A stretch of 64,000 nt of DNA from Pristionchus mayeri (GCA_036245805.1 BTRK01000005.1:36251469-36315468); one strand, 5' to 3'. Numbered from the stretch's first letter, positions 12,001 through 18,985 are shown. Translations and numbers: made by a program. Notes: generated by a model from the letters alone, not told the origin.

Positions 12001-15000
12001 TTGACTCGAGATCCGATCGTACACTGTGCATCCCCGAATCACGCTACAGAGCTGAACTGCTCATCTCACGAGGAGTGCAATTGTGTACCAGCTGAGAGAT
12101 ACGTGAAGTGCGAATGCAGTCAAATTTCCCTCGAGGACAACTTCGACATCGAAGGCATTCTGCCGATACTGACTCCTTCCCTGAAGCTACAAGCTTACAA
12201 CAGACGAGTTTTCGCTGAGATCTCTCAAGGTCTCTCAATGGACATCGCCATCTCGACGGACAAAAAGAGACTTCGTCTAGACACCCTAAAGGTGGACCCA
12301 TTCGAGTGCGTAGTAGAGTCATCAAGAGCTATCGGATGTTACTCATGCACTGGAGGGGCACGAGTGAATCTGACGTGCACGTCCACATCAACAAGAGGAT
12401 TGGCGACCATCGCCTGCGATCGAGACCAATTCTCCATACCGTGCACGAAGACGGGTGAAGTCTCACACAGATCAATATCGGCAGACCAAGCTCGTATGTT
12501 GATATCGTGCAATGTATCTTGTGGACTTCCCGTGGAGATAGCAGGGATCCTCAAGTATTCGAGCTCGTTCGCTCAGCACTCTATTGCGACAGAAGGTATC
12601 AAAGGAGAGTCGAATTCGACCTTTACGCTCGATCTCTCTGGATTCCCTGACCTTTCGCACATCGCATCTGTGTTTATGGAGTACTGGATTCGAACTATCG
12701 TGATAGTGGTCCTCGTCGGGCTCGGAGTCCTAATCACTATCTACTCGTGTATCCCCTCCGCACCACTGCTCATTCATTGCTGCTGTCACATTTGTCGGAA
12801 TGTCCCGCTAAAGAAAGTGACTCATAAGCAACTCTGACTAGAGACGGAGAGAGAGAAACAGAGATCGCATCCCTCTCTCCATTCTCTCTCCACCAGAGTC
12901 TTCAACACTGTTGTAACAGTCATCTTCTTCCGCTTCCATTCCTTCTTTATTGTACAGACCGATACGATTTCGCTTACGATTCATCGCTATTTTGTCGCTC
13001 TATCTTCTCGCACGACCCTATGCCTCCTACTCATCGTCACTCATCGCTCTTTCCAGTTCATGCCCGCAACGGTCAGCGAGATTGAACGGACCCGGGCGAA
13101 GAGAAGGGAGACTGCATCTGCCCCTCCTGAAGAGTCACTCGATGATGCAACTCGCAAAGCCATCGAGAATAGACAGTTGCTCCCGGCAGAGCAGGAGAAA
13201 CGAGTGCGCGAGATTGTTCGCGAAGAGCTGGGGAAGATATTATCGACTCCAATCGTTCGAGAGAAGACACGCAGCCTGTCGCCTTCGACTCCTCCGTCGT
13301 CGAGAGCGTCCTCTCCGGAGTCGAGAGACCGCCGTTCGAAGAGCGTGAAGAAGAAGTCATCATCGAGCTCCCCACCATCGTCGAGAGAGCCCTCTCCGGA
13401 GGCGAAGCGCCACCTTACGAAGCGGATGAGGGAGATGAGCGCTCCTCCGTTGAGAACGCCCCCTTCAGAGTCGAAGAACCGCGGCACAAAACGGGTGAAG
13501 GAGACTTCATCGTCGAGCTCTACTCCGTCGAGGGAGTCCTCTCCGGAGTCGAAGAGCCGCAGCAAGAAGCTGGTGAAGGAGAAGTCGACGACGACTGCTA
13601 ATCTGTCGAGCGAACGGTCCAAGGGGAAGAAACGTCGTCACCGATCGAAGCGAGAGAAATCCGCGTCGTCGTCATCATCGAGCTCTCCGACGAGACCAAC
13701 GACTCCGGAGAAGTCTTGTCATCACCGTTCGAAGAGACCAAGATCATCGGAAAAGGAGAGGGCACCCAAGAAGTCCCACCGCTCTCGAAGAGACAGCCCG
13801 AACGAGTCGAGAGGAGATCGTCTCAAGGATCGGAACCCGACGATCATCGAGAAGCACTCTACATCTGGTGGAACCTCAGCTCGCACTCACTCTTTCCAAC
13901 CGGCTCAAAGACCGCCTGCGTTCCCCCTCTCCATCTTTTGTGGGAAGATGAACGCACACTACAGCGACAACTGCGGTGCGATGACCTCTCTCAGTGAGAG
14001 AAGACGACTTCTCCGTCAATCTCACCTGTGTCCTGCATGCTATCGGCCCGTGACAGGAGCAGATCACTCACGGTGCCTCTACAGGCAGTGCATTCTGTGT
14101 CGTGGAGCTGGACACCGTACTGGAACGTGCCCCAACAACCAGATTTTCCAGAAGAGATACTGAGAGGACGGCGACACTTTTCTTTCCACGATTCATCTGC
14201 GCTCAAGATTACCGTTTCAAGCTTTCTTTTCCCCTCTTAGCATTTGTTAGTAATTTGTAACGTCACTTCTCCCGTGTGGGGGGAGTGTCAAGAGTTTAGT
14301 TGAACTCTTGTAGACAGTTCAAAGTTCTAACTATTCCCGTCCCCTTATCATCTGCTCATCTCTTCCCCCCCCCCCCGCTCATTGCCCCCTCTCCCCTCGG
14401 CTCTAACTTCTATCCTCCCCCCTCTCGCCAGCGCAATGCGCAGAGAGGGGGGTATATAGCTGCCTCGTTTTCACTGTTTCTTCGCTTCACTTGCCCTGTC
14501 TACTCAGATAAAGTTCCATTAACGTGACCCTACTTTTCTGTGTTTGACAGTACACCGACCACTAAGGTCCAAGCCGGTAGAAAACCCGAGCTGGAATTAG
14601 TATAATTAAAATTTGAAGAAAAAATCATGTAGCTACAAATGTTGTAATTTAAAATTTTAAAGTAGAATTAACACTTATAATTCTACCATCTTTTTAAACG
14701 CAAGAGGGTAATGAAAATATGGTATTCCGATTGTAGGAATGGCTGAACGAAAATGTACCTCGTCGGTCAGGATATCCCATTCATCCCAATCCAGTTTTAC
14801 GAAGTTGCTATCTGCATCAAACGAAACTGGAACCTAAAAAGTTGAAATTAGTAGTCAAAAATATTTCCGAAATATCAGATTTTATATTCATTCTTAATCG
14901 AAACACATATTTTTTTAAAATAAAGACCACAATGAGCTTTGTATTCGTAAAATTATGCATTTAAAATTATCACCACGTAGCTAGAGTACTTCTCTCCATC

Positions 15001-15662
15001 CCTGAATACCAACGAATACTCCACATCAGCTATACAACTCCACGGTCTGTTGTGATCAACTCCACATCGAAGAGAGAAATCTCCCTCATTAGAGTCATCT
15101 CTACGTTCAAACTTAGCAATCCTGCAAGTAATAAGACAAAGAATTGACGAGAATCATGCTACGTAAACAAATTTTCAACAAAATCGTTCGTCCTGCTAAA
15201 CATCTTAATAGTGATAAGACATCTCGTAAATAAAATTTCGGAAAAGGACATCTCAGAAAATTGTGGTGTGTTCGGGCGAGATTTCGGGATTTTCATAACA
15301 TCATAATTATTTTCCATGTATGTTTAGTTTCGAGTAATTCAAATAGCAATTCAAGAGAATATTGCTAGCAAAATATAAAGAAAATAATTACGAGAACGCA
15401 GCGGATTTTTTATATTTTTAATTTTGGAAGGTGATTCGTATATTTGTTAGCGCCGTTTTGTACAGTTTCTGTATACAAGGAGCATATTTTGAGAAATTAT
15501 AAGTTCAATAATACTACTAATGCAGAGTGAACAAAATGTTCTAGCAAATGCAAACCATTTGAATCCTCCATTGTCGAATACTTCTGATTCCACCCTTCTG
15601 GCAGCGTGAGCTGACGATGCATTATTGATCTCCCATCGAAAAACGAAAGTGGGATTTTCCAT
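1..15662 (-). CDS. MATH-BTB gene A, 3' end beyond window
   Basis: Probable cullin-3 ubiquitin-ligase substrate adaptor (MATH plus BTB plus BACK-like region). Visible exons in coding order: 15556-15662 (start ATG at 15662; encodes MENPTFVFRWEI and a FKW end), 14977-15121 (MATH core with CGVDHNRPWSC), 14759-14833, 3516-3580, 3345-3444 (SDVILMIGDKKLHVSKE, BTB start), 484-582 (FKTLFFENFAEKGK, BTB core), 363-414 (FLDLLQLVYA), 263-312 (FKLADRFQME), 113-214 (KMLLADQYRLTSLK). The last exons (HCLNSF-type and C-terminal) lie left of the window. Exons run with GT donors and AG acceptors and compatible phases, and no stop is seen. Two introns are greatly enlarged: one of about 11 kb holds a MITE and the BEL/Pao element, the other of about 2.8 kb holds foldback repeats and a LINE. 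Whether it is still expressed is not visible. Confidence 0.82.
687..2640. repeat. Fragmented foldback repeat copy split by a LINE
   Basis: Bases 687-765 match the left end of the element at 2702-3252 (start CCCCTCGACGTAT, then GGTCATGGTCAAAAATCG). Bases 2298-2610 match its right arm (CCCAGTTCCACGGGTCAG, GTGCCAGGACTTTTTAAAAA, TACGGTATCAGGGTGTA). The LINE fragment lies between the two parts, so it probably inserted into, or was captured with, this copy. The outermost right terminus has diverged. Confidence 0.6.
870..2297 (+). pseudogene. CR1/jockey-like LINE reverse transcriptase fragment
   Basis: Degenerate non-LTR retrotransposon. A reading frame at 887-1000 (ADYFTSVYTRDD) shifts into the frame of 930-1847, which carries reverse transcriptase motifs: NYRPISLTPIPSKIMERIL, HGFLSKRSTV, AYIDLAKAFDKV, SGVPQGTVLGPLLFLLY. 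The catalytic box reads FAAD where FADD is expected, so the first aspartate of the pair is lost. An in-frame TAG at 1845-1847 is followed in the same frame by the typical post-RT region up to about 2290 (LGVFIDPLLNF, ILEYASPVWSP). No endonuclease domain is seen. Inactive; lies in an intron of gene A. Confidence 0.85.
2650..2702. repeat. Poly-G / 20-bp perfect palindrome / poly-C hairpin
   Basis: A run of about 20 G (2651-2670) is followed by the perfect 20-bp palindrome GTACCCAACATGTTGGGTAC (2671-2690) and 12 C. It directly abuts the left end of the inverted-repeat element that begins TCGACGTAT. G and C arms can pair, extending the hairpin beyond the palindrome. Confidence 0.8.
2702..3252. 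mobile_element. Foldback MITE with about 230-bp terminal inverted repeats
   Basis: The left arm (TCGACGTAT, GGTAGGTCAAGACT, ATCGATAGTACAGTACAC, ACCGTAACCCGCGAA, CCAGTTCC) recurs inverted in the right arm up to ATACGTCGA at 3252. A short middle (about 2945-3035) is unique. No coding capacity. It lies between BTB exons of gene A. Related copies are at 687-2640 and 63640-64000. Confidence 0.8.
3253..3293. repeat. Second poly-G / palindrome / poly-C hairpin
   Basis: Six G, the perfect 20-bp palindrome GTGCCCATCCGGATGGGCAC (3258-3277) and about 17 C flank the right end of the MITE at 2702-3252. The arrangement copies that at 2650-2702 but the palindrome sequence differs. Confidence 0.8.
3623..4053. 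mobile_element. 431-bp foldback MITE, CACGGGTCTCC termini
   Basis: Terminal inverted repeats of 23 bp: CACGGGTCTCCTGTAAAAGT at 3623 and its complement ending at 4053. Inside, AGAAGAAGTTCAATCCACTC near 3719 pairs with GAGTGGATTGACCTTCTTCT near 3925, so most of the unit is self-complementary. The termini match those of the 1.3-kb foldback at 48764-50094. A short plus-strand stretch (3830-3900, RKKYTLGQKLTEIRQF) vaguely resembles a transposase helix-turn-helix start but is too short to call. Lies in an intron of gene A just upstream of the BEL/Pao element. Confidence 0.78.
4080..4401 (+). repeat. 5' LTR of BEL/Pao element
   Basis: Starts TGTCAAGAGTTTAG and ends GGAATTAGTATA (322 bp). It contains GGGGGGTATATAGCTGCC near 4243, a likely TATA box (TATATA), and a C-run of 15 at 4139-4153. 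It matches 14286-14604 except for one substitution (CTGAGTTTG against CTGTGTTTG) and three extra C. Confidence 0.93.
4402..4419 (+). promoter_or_regulatory. Primer-binding site of BEL/Pao element
   Basis: TGGTGCATCGGCTGACCA follows the 5' LTR directly. The initial TGG complements a tRNA CCA end. The tRNA identity cannot be decided by eye. Confidence 0.55.
4415..4670 (+). repeat. Nine tandem 29-31-bp repeats in retroelement leader
   Basis: The unit GAACCAGGTGAAACACCCTG plus GAAACTTCC (29 bp) is repeated, with copies starting at 4415, 4443, 4472, 4501, 4530, 4559, 4588, 4619 and 4650. Two later copies carry ACTACACTTCC tails (31 bp). The repeats lie between primer-binding site and gag, where packaging or translation-control signals are expected. 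Confidence 0.9.
4743..5888 (+). CDS. gag: BEL/Pao Gag polyprotein
   Basis: 381 aa. Structural protein expected to assemble the particle and bind genomic RNA. Residues about 40-135 are helical and charged, probably coiled coil. From about residue 180 the protein carries the BEL-type Gag domain (DUF1759-like; LPKFNGMDHKEFWTVFSDL, then FELFRHLRKRGTPY). The C-terminal zinc fingers of such Gags are not in this frame but directly after the stop: TAG at 5886-5888 is followed in the same frame by an open stretch into the zinc-finger and protease region. Start chosen at the first ATG after the leader repeats. Confidence 0.9.
   Translation: MTDLSATFRRVITTKRNALPQLYADVESISTSNSALGNSASSRKYYDLLGKATRLRGKLASSLDVTKDTAKKWESALEALDEDGKDTATDVLVKYFTDSSTESKSIAAIEADVKERLADLDSEIALLNRMLDASSATPAATSALMGASAIPTSGGTGTDTLTNLPNHLAPNTVPLPQLTTLTLPKFNGMDHKEFWTVFSDLIDKKELGDATKLRYLESTLEGKAFELFRHLRKRGTPYAAIISRFHTEYGQDEFAREHLLEQWNIFKPRTDSLDDQLSAVYECETLQYQLKEVDVDMDSNPFFALEVTKRFPLPSQRIVYKAQQEKDRKLTLSEILAALKKHLTAEQYIRNHCPKKGRDTKDRSDLAPVMTIANASTKKGR
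5889..8741 (+). CDS. pol: BEL/Pao Pol: zinc fingers, protease, RT, RNase H
   Basis: Open in the gag frame from the codon after the gag TAG. It starts with a Gag-type cysteine/histidine cluster (CLFCSKHLNPTRC, CMKCFEHGHTAHDC, CSICGREH). The retropepsin-like site at about 6355-6390 reads FLDCGAAVTLIS, with Cys where Ser/Thr is usual. Reverse transcriptase follows: DIEKAFLQI near 7400 and YVDN at 7743-7754 in place of YVDD. The BEL connection motif AAVFDPMGFLIPLLLP is near 8030. RNase H motifs are FTDGS (near 8250), KLELQAL and FTDATTLLHWI. The frame ends in non-homologous sequence after about 8640, where the homologous reading continues one frame over. Synthesis would require readthrough of the gag stop. 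Confidence 0.88.
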   Translation, partial: KPVHDDRKALNGGKIVGAKQNCLFCSKHLNPTRCFVKQSEKRAILMSQGRCMKCFEHGHTAHDCKQPDCSICGREHSFSVCYDFQLSSRSGMHEARKHESRPPHSFQRKQYSGPPSRPTAERPVTTTVTSDRIRMLTGSTKLLNPINGREEDAEVFLDCGAAVTLISETKRIALGLRTLRKESLDLTGVGGRSDGMKEYDIVSVTVPSLKGNLQMEAIVFPEPLTSELPQARLSRADKRVLRKMDVCLAQPIDSDRRVTPHLLIGGTSFYEVTGIASSRLPSGLLTVPTALGVMIAGDQQFPSSQSSVPIFPIMAPNNAEDTETVDSKINAFLALDTAGQEDQMSTEQKSRREKEQEISRYFAENIEFIDGSYHARYAFNEQLETLTDGFSQAWIRLKQLYRKIGDNPETLARIQQIFQKQLDAGQMEVVPAGEGSDGVIRYIPLQVVVKESSETTPYRVVIDASSRTKNEPSLNDCLVGPGENLLDHIPQMITRLRLHHTLMAGDIEKAFLQIKIFEDQRDLLRVLWLKDPSQPPSMDNLLILRYSSAAFGIKQSPYILMATMRYHAGKREAAIDEEFRSIDERLDSEDRDPTDEEMEEISDLNLERMILRGLTNNCYVDNCFFECDEQSDLPRVFAKAKQVFRAMGMNIRAFFSSDNDFIRSLEKENGDQGPIGRTKILGLPYDTTTDSWIVQCSLTQDDKPATKRRILSRLAAVFDPMGFLIPLLLPLKMFLQKVLMQSYGWDQPLSEEDQLEWVKLSSMVEMKELCLPRAISVPTGPFQLVLFTDGSHAAMGAVVYLWTEAGPRFVMARNQLAPSRSPKTTPKLELQALVIGMNLLLYVAKAISKEHRRRFRFQVFTDATTLLHWIRAYSVDQANSKSLGVYVMNRLKKIREIEEELRNIADLGYRMRSKDTIRFDQWNREPIRSRHQRSIRGRDAGPYSHLVERT
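8642..10640 (+). CDS. pol: BEL/Pao integrase region
   Basis: Reading frame whose first ATG is at 8704; homologous coding begins upstream at about 8644 (GTENPSDHATRG, then IWWRGPDWL), without a start codon. It contains the zinc-binding HHCC region (FHRGAAHVLAEMRRKYW ... CTLC), the integrase core with D (HTGIDFLGPI), D (TLTSDNAPTF) and E (MGGFYERLVGSVKAAF), and the C-terminal domain (DDNVSRGDWKLARVL). It catalyses insertion of the cDNA. It is one frame away from the RNase H frame, so either a single-base indel or a recoding event separates them. It runs without stop into the envelope region. Confidence 0.88.
10639..12837 (+). CDS. env: Phlebovirus-like envelope glycoprotein precursor
   Basis: Continues the integrase frame without a stop; the ATG at 10639 is a plausible own start. 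A signal peptide lies at about 10710-10773 (FSLLGILMLCMASTSAQS). A first Cys-rich ectodomain is followed by a membrane segment (about 11060-11135, ALATLALLLYLICLTIY). A second hydrophobic stretch (about 11280-11335, LLTIVVLIVLPQVRG) is a likely internal signal. Then comes a large Cys-rich ectodomain with HCVESCGGLGCDC near 11680 and GCYSCTGGARVNLTC near 12330, and a terminal membrane anchor (12685-12757) with a short Cys-rich tail. This Gn-anchor-signal-Gc-anchor order matches class II fusion glycoproteins of phleboviruses, as known for Cer7/Tas BEL elements. The frame appears intact. Confidence 0.85.
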   Translation: MISRLPLIGVFPRGQPERRNGPWSFNGTFSLLGILMLCMASTSAQSISCDRNSVTFHHNGEVPVYQLCNAEECKRVTSSNETTFETTHFSASSTMHGFTVLVKYLVNGSAVIRSHDCPSYDFCDHISSTFCLVALTNPECNIAAALATLALLLYLICLTIYQICFSPVVLGRPLQLACTFMQWLGAATICGLWRLICWPFSRRARRRMPIGRQNYRVLLTIVVLIVLPQVRGCPEVLRFNSESETCTGTKCDTIMHSLLKINPVSREACIGISKNNVLVGEVKMTLLATDVYCQKKTLGVHRDVRVQYISEKRCARMGSCVNTKCLNVSSDNMIPELARGNDFPGHTHCVESCGGLGCDCLFPSSGCLFYRTFVKPVSEEVFETFECSEWSPVVTIILTITVGNETTSDTVRLLPNQRKTVHDHKLELTNFATPPFPLLSKKFITALKKKRVALLTRDPIVHCASPNHATELNCSSHEECNCVPAERYVKCECSQISLEDNFDIEGILPILTPSLKLQAYNRRVFAEISQGLSMDIAISTDKKRLRLDTLKVDPFECVVESSRAIGCYSCTGGARVNLTCTSTSTRGLATIACDRDQFSIPCTKTGEVSHRSISADQARMLISCNVSCGLPVEIAGILKYSSSFAQHSIATEGIKGESNSTFTLDLSGFPDLSHIASVFMEYWIRTIVIVVLVGLGVLITIYSCIPSAPLLIHCCCHICRNVPLKKVTHKQL
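13060..14163 (+). CDS. Extra 3' ORF: Ser/Arg-rich protein with Gag-type zinc fingers
   Basis: 367 aa, open, between env and the 3' LTR. Residues 30-70 are charged and helical (KRVREIVREELGKIL). Residues about 75-265 are low-complexity Ser/Pro/Lys/Arg (SSSPPSSREPSPEAK), like SR proteins. The last about 75 residues form a Cys/His cluster: FCGKMNAHYSDNC, CPACYRPVTGADHSRC, CILCRGAGHRTGTC. The spacing copies the zinc-finger cluster at the start of pol, so this looks like a second Gag-derived nucleic-acid-binding module joined to an SR-like domain. Function unknown; RNA export, splicing control or packaging are guesses. BEL/Pao elements usually lack such a frame. Confidence 0.8.
   Translation: MPATVSEIERTRAKRRETASAPPEESLDDATRKAIENRQLLPAEQEKRVREIVREELGKILSTPIVREKTRSLSPSTPPSSRASSPESRDRRSKSVKKKSSSSSPPSSREPSPEAKRHLTKRMREMSAPPLRTPPSESKNRGTKRVKETSSSSSTPSRESSPESKSRSKKLVKEKSTTTANLSSERSKGKKRRHRSKREKSASSSSSSSPTRPTTPEKSCHHRSKRPRSSEKERAPKKSHRSRRDSPNESRGDRLKDRNPTIIEKHSTSGGTSARTHSFQPAQRPPAFPLSIFCGKMNAHYSDNCGAMTSLSERRRLLRQSHLCPACYRPVTGADHSRCLYRQCILCRGAGHRTGTCPNNQIFQKRY
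14276..14285 (+). other. Polypurine tract of BEL/Pao element
   Basis: TGGGGGGGAG-like purine run directly before the 3' LTR, the expected plus-strand priming site. Confidence 0.7.
14286..14604 (+). repeat. 3' LTR of BEL/Pao element
   Basis: 319 bp, starting TGTCAAGAGTTTAG and ending GGAATTAGTATA. It is identical by eye to the 5' LTR apart from one substitution and a C-run of 12 instead of 15. Confidence 0.93.
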
Positions 15663-15663
15663 T

Positions 15664-15960
15664 ATCCTGAAAATATCCAAAAATAACTCGTCGAAGAATC
15701 TAAAGAGAATCAACATAAATGCACGGCTCCAAACCGTTTCAGAATTCAAGACAAGAGCAATAGATTAATCGAACAAATTAATAAGAGAAAACGCAAAGAT
15801 AAAGAAAAATGAAATCGGAATAACAGAGGATTAGATGTTCGAAAATAATTTTTATGACAAATTAGCGAGTACACAAGAAGGATGTACGTAAGAGCGTTAG
15901 AGAAAGAGAGAACGCGCGAGAGTCAAATAGAGCGTTAGAGAAAGAGAGAGTCAAATATAT
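15664..15960. other. No gene seen upstream of gene A
   Basis: AT-rich sequence upstream of the gene A start codon, then the first GA-rich repeat block. A promoter for gene A should lie here, but I recognise no specific site. Confidence 0.4.
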
Positions 15961-17290
15961 TGGGCGCGTAAACAAGTCGAGGGGAAAAGATGTGGTGAAT
16001 CGCCAATAAATAAGCAAGCAACAAATATGAGAGTGGAGAAAGTGGTCGACTATCCCGCGCTAAAGCAAAGTATCAACTGAATGAATGGGAGGTGCGAGAG
16101 AAGGGGCTCGAGTGATTGAGTGAAAGAGCGCGCGGGAGGAAGAGAGCGTTAGAGAAAGAGAGAACGTGCGAGAGTCAAATATATTGGGCGCGTACACGGC
16201 GTTTTACCGCCCAAACGTTGAAACATTATTGCTGGGAAACAGCCCCGTTTGCACCGCGTATGCAGGGTTGACAAACTGAAATGCGCTGAAATTAAAATAC
16301 CGTATCTCTTGCAGTTCTCTCTCTTTCTCTGTCCTCTCTTTCTCTCGCTACCCTCCTTAGAACGCCGTGGCGTAAACAAGTCAAGGGGAAAAGATGTGGT
16401 GAATCGCCAATAAATAAGTAAGCAACAAATATGAGAGTGGAGAGAGTGGTAGACTATCCCGCGCTAAAGCAAAGTATCAACTGAATGGGAGGTGCGTGAG
16501 AAGGGGCTCGAGTGATTGAAAAACCCAACTGAGAAATTTCATTTGAGAAATTACCACTTCAGAAACGGACGTTTCAGAAAAATACATTTCTGAAATTTTT
16601 AGCCGTGACGCGACGCGTTGCGCGAGCGAGCATACGTCTTTGGAAGCCATTTTCACATGATTTGAGGATTAATATTTAATTTCTGTTTATCAGATAGACT
16701 TCAGATGGTGATGAAAAATCAAAAATGTTAATGAAAATACATTAAACTAAATATTGTGACACCAAATAATTACAAATTCTTAAACGTCCTTTTCTGAAAA
16801 ATCATTTCTGAAGTGGTATTTTCTGATTTTGTTTTTTCCGAAATGCCTTATCCCCGAGAAAGTGGTCGACTATCCAGCGCTAAAGCAAAGTATCAACTGA
16901 ATGGGAGGTGCGAGAGAAGGGGCTCGAGTGATTGAGTGAGAGAGCGCGCGGGAGGAAGAGAGCGTTAGAGAAAGAGAGAACGTGCGAGAGTCAAATATAT
17001 TGGGCGCGTACACGGCGTTTTACCGCCCAAACGTTGAAACATTATTGCTGGGAAACAGCCCCGTTTGCACCGCGTATGCAGGGTTGACAAACTGAAATGC
17101 GCTGAAATTAAAATACCGTATCTCTTGCAGTTCTCTCTCTTTCTCTGTCCTCTCTTTCTCTCGCTACCCTCCTTAGGTGCGAGAGAAGGGGATCGAGTGA
17201 TTGAGTGAGAGAGCGTGCGGGAAGAAGAGAGCGTTAGAGAAAGAGCGCGAGAGGGTGTTCTGGGCGCGTAAACAACTCAAGGGAAGGGAG
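15880..17290. repeat. GA-rich direct repeat array, interrupted by a MITE
   Basis: Units of about 400 bp share AAAGATGTGGTGAATCGCCA, TATCCCGCGCTAAAGCAAAG, AGCGTTAGAGAAAGAGAGA and AAATATATTGGGCGCGTA. Copies begin near 15967, 16372 and 16857. Two contain the same inner block (16197-16370 and 17010-17176: ACGGCGTTTTACCGCCCAAA to CTCGCTACCCTCCTTAG). Diverged relatives lie at 17560-17790 and 45690-45870. No coding frame is credible. Confidence 0.75.
16520..16857. mobile_element. Probable MITE inside the GA-rich array
   Basis: Replaces part of the repeat unit. Its left part has GAAATTACCACTTCAGAAA and its right part TTTCTGAAGTGGTATTTTCTG, imperfect inverted repeats. No coding frame. Confidence 0.5.
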
Positions 17291-18854
17291 CTACGAGTAA
17301 ACATTTTTTTTGTGTATAAGAAGAATCAAATTAGGGAACTTAACCATTAAATTAATTTATATACAACAGACACGACAGAGGATTAAAGAGAGAGGGAAAA
17401 TAAAATGTTTAATCTTACAAAATATTATATTATTATGAAGTAATATGTAATATAAATTATAATATTTATATAAATTGTAAAAGAGCCAGGCAGTTATGAA
17501 ATAAATAAATTAACAAATAGCTATAATGTGGAATAGTATCACAGTGGTCGCGGGTGTGAGGAAACGCAATGGCTTATCGCCAATAAATAAATAAAAATAA
17601 ATAAGCGAGAGGAGAGACCGGTCAACTATTCGGCGCTAGAGCAAAAGTAACGACTGAATGAGAGGTGCGAGGGAAGGGGCTCGAGTGATAGAGCGAGAGA
17701 GTGCGCGGGAAAAGAGAGCGTTAGAGAAAGAGAGAGCGCGCGCGAGTCAACAAATAAGGGGCACGTAAACACGTCGAGGGAAGGGGACGATGAGTAATCA
17801 TGAGTATCAGTGTTTAAGAATAATCTAATTATGGAGGCAAAGAGCCAAGAACACATGGAATAATTAATGAAAACGTGTAAAAACACATTGCGTTAGTTAT
17901 CAGTGAGCTAATAATACGCGGGTAATGAGCGCTTCACACATTTGGAGAGATTGGCGCAATAATCTTGCCCCGCCCATTCCACAGTTACTTAAAAACGAAA
18001 ATCAATACGATGATATTGCATTGCTATAGACATGAGATTATGAGTAAATCAATTAGAAAGGTACTATTTCGATGAGCAAAAGCAACATCTTCCATCCAAC
18101 AGAAATATATCCCTGTAGAACCAACAACAATATTTATCGATTGCCTTCTGTGCAATGCTAGAAAAAGGTGGTAAAATGGGGGTGAAATCAACGATTATTT
18201 CACAACTGATATTGTTAAATAAGCATGACGCAACAACAACAATAGTAATTTGAACGAATGGAACAAATACAAGTGAGAAGCGTCGACTTATTCCTTCTCA
18301 TTCTCTATCTTCTTCTCATCGGATCCTTTGCCCTCCTTCGCACATCCGGTATTTGCCATCTGGAAAGAGCACAAGTTCATGAAAAAATCACCCTTGATAC
18401 ACCCGAAAGAAAATCAGTATTAGAATCCACACAAGGAAAACTTTTTTTTCATAAATATTTTTAGGGAAATTCCTGACAGTTTTCCTACAGTCTCTTTCAA
18501 CAATCCATTCTCAATATTTATCTATGGTTATGAAATTTTAGTTTGGAGATGAACTTCAATGCTTTATACAGACATAAAATATAATGAAATACTTATTTTA
18601 TTTGCACGGTCCTATAGGTCGTACCTTGTCGTTGTTATCCTTGAAGAACTTAGAGCTAATAATGCGAGCAAGCTTGTGTACCTGACAGATATTAGATTTA
18701 TTTTCTTCTTTTCATTCTCTACACCTTTCTGACGAGTTTCGAGAGCACGAATTATTTGTTAAATGATTCATACAATTCAAAACCAAGTGATGCCAATACT
18801 AAGATTTTTCCAATGCAAAACATACCAAAGTTTAATCTTTATTGGTGCCGGAAA
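17291..18854. other. Intergenic DNA, diverged GA-rich copy, no gene recognised
   Basis: AT-rich sequence with one diverged copy of the GA-rich repeat (17560-17790). A 68-codon plus-strand frame at 18258-18464 has a hydrophobic stretch (LFLLILYLLLIGSFALL), but nothing supports it as a gene. Confidence 0.4.
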
Positions 18855-18985
18855 ATTTCTCCCTCAACCCTCAGAAAGTTCGGGAAGCACGAAAACTTTA
18901 TCCGAGGAAATAATCCATTTCAAAAAAGTGTATTGTGATTGCGTCATCACTATGCAAGAGCTAGATATATTGAAGAGGTCTAAAT
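18855..18985. repeat. Fragment of the 45962-47262 foldback family
   Basis: CAACCCTCAGAAAGTTCGG, GAGGAAATAATCCATTTCA and GTGATTGCGTCATCACTATG match both arms of the foldback at 45962-47262 (near 46090-46210 and 47020-47140). Confidence 0.75.

Larger units (their letters stand above)
4080..14604 (+). mobile_element. Young BEL/Pao retroelement with envelope gene
   Basis: Complete 10.5-kb LTR retroelement: 5' LTR, primer-binding site, leader with tandem repeats, gag, pol (protease, RT, RNase H, integrase), phlebovirus-like envelope, an extra Ser/Arg-rich zinc-finger frame, polypurine tract and 3' LTR. Flanks share ATTA (left ...CCATTA, right ATTAAAA), a plausible 4-bp target duplication. LTRs differ by one substitution plus a C-run length change, which indicates recent insertion. 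Inserted in an intron of MATH-BTB gene A in the antisense orientation. The coding frame is interrupted by an in-frame TAG after gag and a frame change before integrase. Confidence 0.93.
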
